Source of the DNA: Nanobdellota archaeon
Lineage (GTDB): Archaea; Nanobdellota; Nanobdellia; Woesearchaeales; JAGLGH01
DNA length: 9,260 bases
NCBI GenBank assembly: GCA_023144115.1
Contig: JAGLGH010000075.1
Coordinates: forward strand, 1-9,260
Reading direction: 5' to 3'
Shown piece by piece: positions 7,282 through 9,260 of this stretch. Position 1 is the stretch's first letter; each line of letters starts with the position of its first letter. The notes beneath the pieces were generated by a model. It ran no database searches. It was not told the origin of the DNA and saw nothing but the letters and a program-made list of their open reading frames with translations. The position numbers and the translations under genes were made by a program.

Positions 7282-8466
7282 TCAGACAAGCTCTATACGC
7301 AGATAATCTATATTAAGTCTTGTATCAGGTTCGATAACTAGTGTGTTTGAGCCTTCATCAACCCATCTGCTGATGTCATAGTCATAATAATCCTCGTCTT
7401 CGTCAAGGTCGAATTCATCGCCGTGATCGTTTATCCTGAATGCGCCTCTTTTTTCATAGTTTTCCCTGAATTCAATTTTGAGCTCTATATCATCTTCTCC
7501 TGATATTATCCTATCATATTCCTCTTCATCAAGATAAAAGGAATATCTCCATCCTTGCTCTTCTTTGTAGGCAACAGATATCTCGATACTTTCTATTGTA
7601 TATGTTCCTTTTGTTGTCTGGAAGGTCATATAGTTTTCTCCTTCTTCAAGCAAGCTTGTAGATATGGGCTGAACATAATGATCATTGCATTCAGGTATAG
7701 CAGAGAAGATTTCCCTATTATTCAACAATATATCGAGTATTCCTGTTTTGCCTTCTTTGCACAACGGTGTAAAGTGAATCTTTGCAGATTTGATGTTCTC
7801 ATATTCTGATTCGCTTATAGTGAAAATGTTTTTACTTTTTTGCTTTGATATATCAGTTATATCTGCTGTCAGTTTTACATTTTCAATCCTATATTCATTT
7901 GTTTTCCAGAACTTTGCGCCTACACCATCAACCAGGAATTCAATATTATTGATATCTTTTAGGTATTGAGTATCTATACTGATTGGTGTTATATCTCCTT
8001 TTCCTGCAGTGTATTCATAAAGCAGATGTCCATTGAGCTTTATTGTCAAAATACCTTCTCCCTCATTTATCCTCATGGAAAGTAGGATATTCTCGGTCTT
8101 TTCAAGGTCATCTATAGCAAATGTGAAGTTTTTGAATTCTTTGTCAAACCAGCCGCTTTTTATTATGAATGGGTTGAATGTAGCAATCTCTTTTGCATTT
8201 ATGATTTCAAATAGATATACACTTGGCAGTTCTTTGTACTCTTCTTGTTCAAAAGGAGACATAATGATGCCTTTTTTCTCTAATAAGACATCCTCTGGCA
8301 ATCCTGTGGTTCTGTCTCTTCTAATTGTTGATGTACTGTCATCATCTTCAAGGAGTTTTTCCCGCTCTTCAGGAGCAAGGAACAGAATGTAAAATATTAT
8401 CAGCAATAATATTATAAGCACAAGGGTTGCTGCATGAGAACCTGGCGACTGGCCTTTTTTTATCAT
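7282..8466 (-). CDS. Single-pass surface protein with three galactose-binding-like repeats, first operon gene
   Basis: This protein has 394 residues if it starts at ATG 8466. A GTG nine bases earlier is in frame, but it lies inside the Shine-Dalgarno AGGTGAT, so ATG 8466 is preferred. The N-terminus MIKKGQSPGSHAATLVLII leads into one helix (about 11-30) and then PEEREKLL. KKGQ recalls archaeal class III (pilin-type) signals, but the Glu usual at mature position 5 is absent. The ectodomain holds three related beta-rich units (~112-202, 212-301, 305-394). Each has a lNg/iNd turn followed by an L-GeN-type strand: LNGHLLYEY with NNIEF, LNNREIF with GENYMTF, and INDHGDEF with SNTLVIE. This is the pattern of galactose-binding-like jelly rolls. 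The last unit has a very acidic stretch (DLDEDEDYYDYD). A sugar- or partner-binding role is inferred; the family resembles DPANN surface proteins of unknown function. Confidence 0.9.
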   Translation of the reverse strand: MIKKGQSPGSHAATLVLIILLLIIFYILFLAPEEREKLLEDDDSTSTIRRDRTTGLPEDVLLEKKGIIMSPFEQEEYKELPSVYLFEIINAKEIATFNPFIIKSGWFDKEFKNFTFAIDDLEKTENILLSMRINEGEGILTIKLNGHLLYEYTAGKGDITPISIDTQYLKDINNIEFLVDGVGAKFWKTNEYRIENVKLTADITDISKQKSKNIFTISESEYENIKSAKIHFTPLCKEGKTGILDILLNNREIFSAIPECNDHYVQPISTSLLEEGENYMTFQTTKGTYTIESIEISVAYKEEQGWRYSFYLDEEEYDRIISGEDDIELKIEFRENYEKRGAFRINDHGDEFDLDEDEDYYDYDISRWVDEGSNTLVIEPDTRLNIDYLRIELV

Positions 8467-8801
8467 TGTAATCACCTGCAGATATTTTTTAGTATTAATA
8501 AAGCATGTTTAAGCTTATGGTCTTTAGTAGAGGATTCACAAGTATTGAAGCTATATAAATGTATCGGTTTGAAGAGAATATATTTGGGGTTTAGGTCTAG
8601 CGTAATTTTCTGAATTTTGTTTTTTATATAATTCCAAACTTTTTTAAAAAATTTCTTTTTAATTTACTCTATTTTTCTTGTTTTTCTCATTTTCCTAACC
8701 TTTAATTAACGAACGCAACTACCTTCGGTGGTATTCTCTCCCATCAGCAGGCACTTCTTTAATCCAGCAACCCTAATAATCAAATGACTTAAATATTTAA
8801 A
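8467..8801. other. 335-base intergenic region: GC island, AT-rich tract and operon promoter
   Basis: Three zones can be seen. 8709-8772 is about half G+C, much richer than its flanks, and includes a short imperfect hairpin (8718-8732). 8639-8700 is a T-rich plus strand with a perfect T6A6 palindrome (8640-8651) whose minus-strand T6 could end transcription of the upstream gene. 8467-8570 holds the operon promoter and an untranslated leader of about 60 bases. A 12-base palindrome TTAAATATTTAA (8789-8800) follows the upstream stop codon. No separate gene is supported. Confidence 0.6.
8552..8570 (-). promoter_or_regulatory. Archaeal BRE/TATA promoter of the five-gene operon
   Basis: Read on the minus strand the site is AAACCGATACATTTATATA. 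It has a consensus TATA box, TTTATATA (8559-8552), preceded by a BRE-like AACCGATACA. Transcription would begin near 8528, giving a leader of about 60 bases to ATG 8466. A second, weaker TATATAAA-like box lies at 8622-8632. This promoter should drive all five genes, since the later gaps are 13, 1, 57 and 51 bases. Confidence 0.65.
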
Positions 8802-9260
8802 TCACTCTGAACGGACACAGCGGACGTACTTGCTGCCGAGTTTACCATTGCGACCCACAGTGCCATAGGGCACCCAGAGTATACGAGAGTTGTATGCATC
8901 GTCCTCAGTTGAACTCCAGTAGTAAGAATTCACAAAGGTACCATAGTCCCCTGAATTATCAGAAATACATGCCAATTCATTTATTGTTGGCAATCTTCCC
9001 CCTAGGTCCTTACAAGCATCTCTGGCAGGATATGATGAAAAAGATACAGTATTATCTGCCACTAAAGCATACTTTAAAGGATAATCTGAATCCAAACCAA
9101 TAGCACATTGAGGACTTCGACAATCAGTCGCTGTTGGTCCCCATGGTTTTTGGTCAACAATATTTATATGATATACTTCTATCCCTGAACAAGACCCACT
9201 AATCCAAAAAGGATTGGTACAAACCCCATCAACACTACATTCATACCCCTCATCACAACC
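8802..9260 (-). CDS. Cys-rich secreted protein with C-terminal DUF1566/FGE-like domain (5' end outside window), candidate DGR target
   Basis: The frame is open from the right edge to TGA 8804-8802, giving 152 residues of a longer protein; a TTG at 9095 is not a needed start. The visible part opens with a Cys-rich segment (CDEGYECSVDGVC), then a linker with more Cys. A DUF1566/FGE-type C-type-lectin domain follows, with ARDACKDLGGRLPTINEL, YYWSSTEDD and a terminal YVRCVRSE. Such domains occur in surface ligand-binding proteins and in many DGR target proteins, where the variable repeat sits at the very C-terminus. Codons after WSSTE switch to forms ending in C (13 of 28, against 1 of 28 at the visible 5' end). 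An extracellular binding role is likely; diversification is a hypothesis. No reverse transcriptase or template is in the window. Confidence 0.85.
   Translation of the reverse strand, partial: GCDEGYECSVDGVCTNPFWISGSCSGIEVYHINIVDQKPWGPTATDCRSPQCAIGLDSDYPLKYALVADNTVSFSSYPARDACKDLGGRLPTINELACISDNSGDYGTFVNSYYWSSTEDDAYNSRILWVPYGTVGRNGKLGSKYVRCVRSE
8805..8925 (-). other. Candidate DGR variable repeat (VR) at the 3' end of the lectin-like gene
   Basis: The stretch encodes YYWSSTE through RCVRSE. Codons between WSSTE and the final CVR run GAC, GAT, TAC, AAC, CTC, CCC, TAT, GGC, GGT, CGC, AAT and so on: 21 of 28 end in C or T, and G+C is about 55% by hand count. This is what adenine-directed mutation of AAY codons would leave. 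Placement at the end of a C-type-lectin-fold gene also fits. No second copy of GGAGTTCAAC or TGTGTCCG occurs in the window, so a template would be elsewhere. Confidence 0.4.

Noticed and set aside
8467..8475. GTG at 8475 as start of the 394-residue surface protein
   Set aside because: The GTG is part of the Shine-Dalgarno AGGTGAT that serves ATG 8466 at normal spacing, so the three extra residues are unlikely to be translated.
8709..8772. C/D-box or other small RNA in the GC-rich island
   Set aside because: Only a partial C-box-like and a CTGA match are present, in the wrong arrangement. The best hairpin is six pairs with a mismatch or wobble.
8802..8804. TGA read as a sense codon, extending the lectin protein by 31 residues
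   Set aside because: TGA also ends the surface-protein gene at 7282, no recoding element is evident, and RCVR-S-E is a normal end for this domain.
8894..9103. Plus-strand 69-residue frame opposite the lectin-like gene
   Set aside because: It shows no family resemblance and lies antisense to a DUF1566-type domain with well-kept motifs.

Overview
The window looks like a chromosomal piece of an AT-rich archaeon, most likely a DPANN lineage (Woesearchaeota/Pacearchaeota-like). Three things suggest this. Upstream regions carry archaeal BRE plus TATA boxes (TTTATATA at 8552-8559, ATTTAAATA near 1580-1589) rather than -35/-10 pairs. A T-rich tract without a hairpin follows the operon. The single-pass protein at 7282-8466 starts with a KKGQSPG...ATLVLII N-terminus that I associate with DPANN surface proteins. 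Lineage is an inference; no rRNA or marker gene is present. Every gene I can support is on the minus strand, and all are predicted to act at or outside the membrane.

Reading in the direction of transcription (right to left): (1) 8802-9260 is the 3' end of a secreted Cys-rich protein with a C-terminal DUF1566/FGE-like (C-type-lectin fold) domain. Its last ~40 codons look like the variable region of a diversity-generating retroelement (DGR) target. (2) 8467-8801 is a 335-base gap with a GC-rich island and the promoter of the next operon. (3) 8466-1733 is a five-gene operon: a membrane-anchored protein with three jelly-roll-like repeats, an 859-residue polytopic protein with a large ectodomain, and three lipoproteins. 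The three lipoproteins and the middle of the 859-residue protein share one ectodomain plan, so the operon probably encodes an envelope complex made largely from copies of one module. The polytopic protein also carries a lytic-transglycosylase-like domain that seems to lack its catalytic Glu. (4) 1332-1732 holds the operon's T-rich terminator, then the promoter and a long, structured leader for the last gene. That leader can pair with and hide the Shine-Dalgarno sequence. (5) 1331-1 is the 5' part of a large secreted repeat protein with DUF11-type ~110-residue repeats. It runs off the window and was hidden behind false ORFs on the plus strand.

Together this is a cell-surface locus: a putatively hypervariable lectin-like protein, an operon for a possible envelope complex, and a probable adhesin/S-layer-type repeat protein with many N-glycosylation sequons. 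No reverse transcriptase, template repeat, CRISPR array, tRNA, rRNA or insertion sequence is visible.
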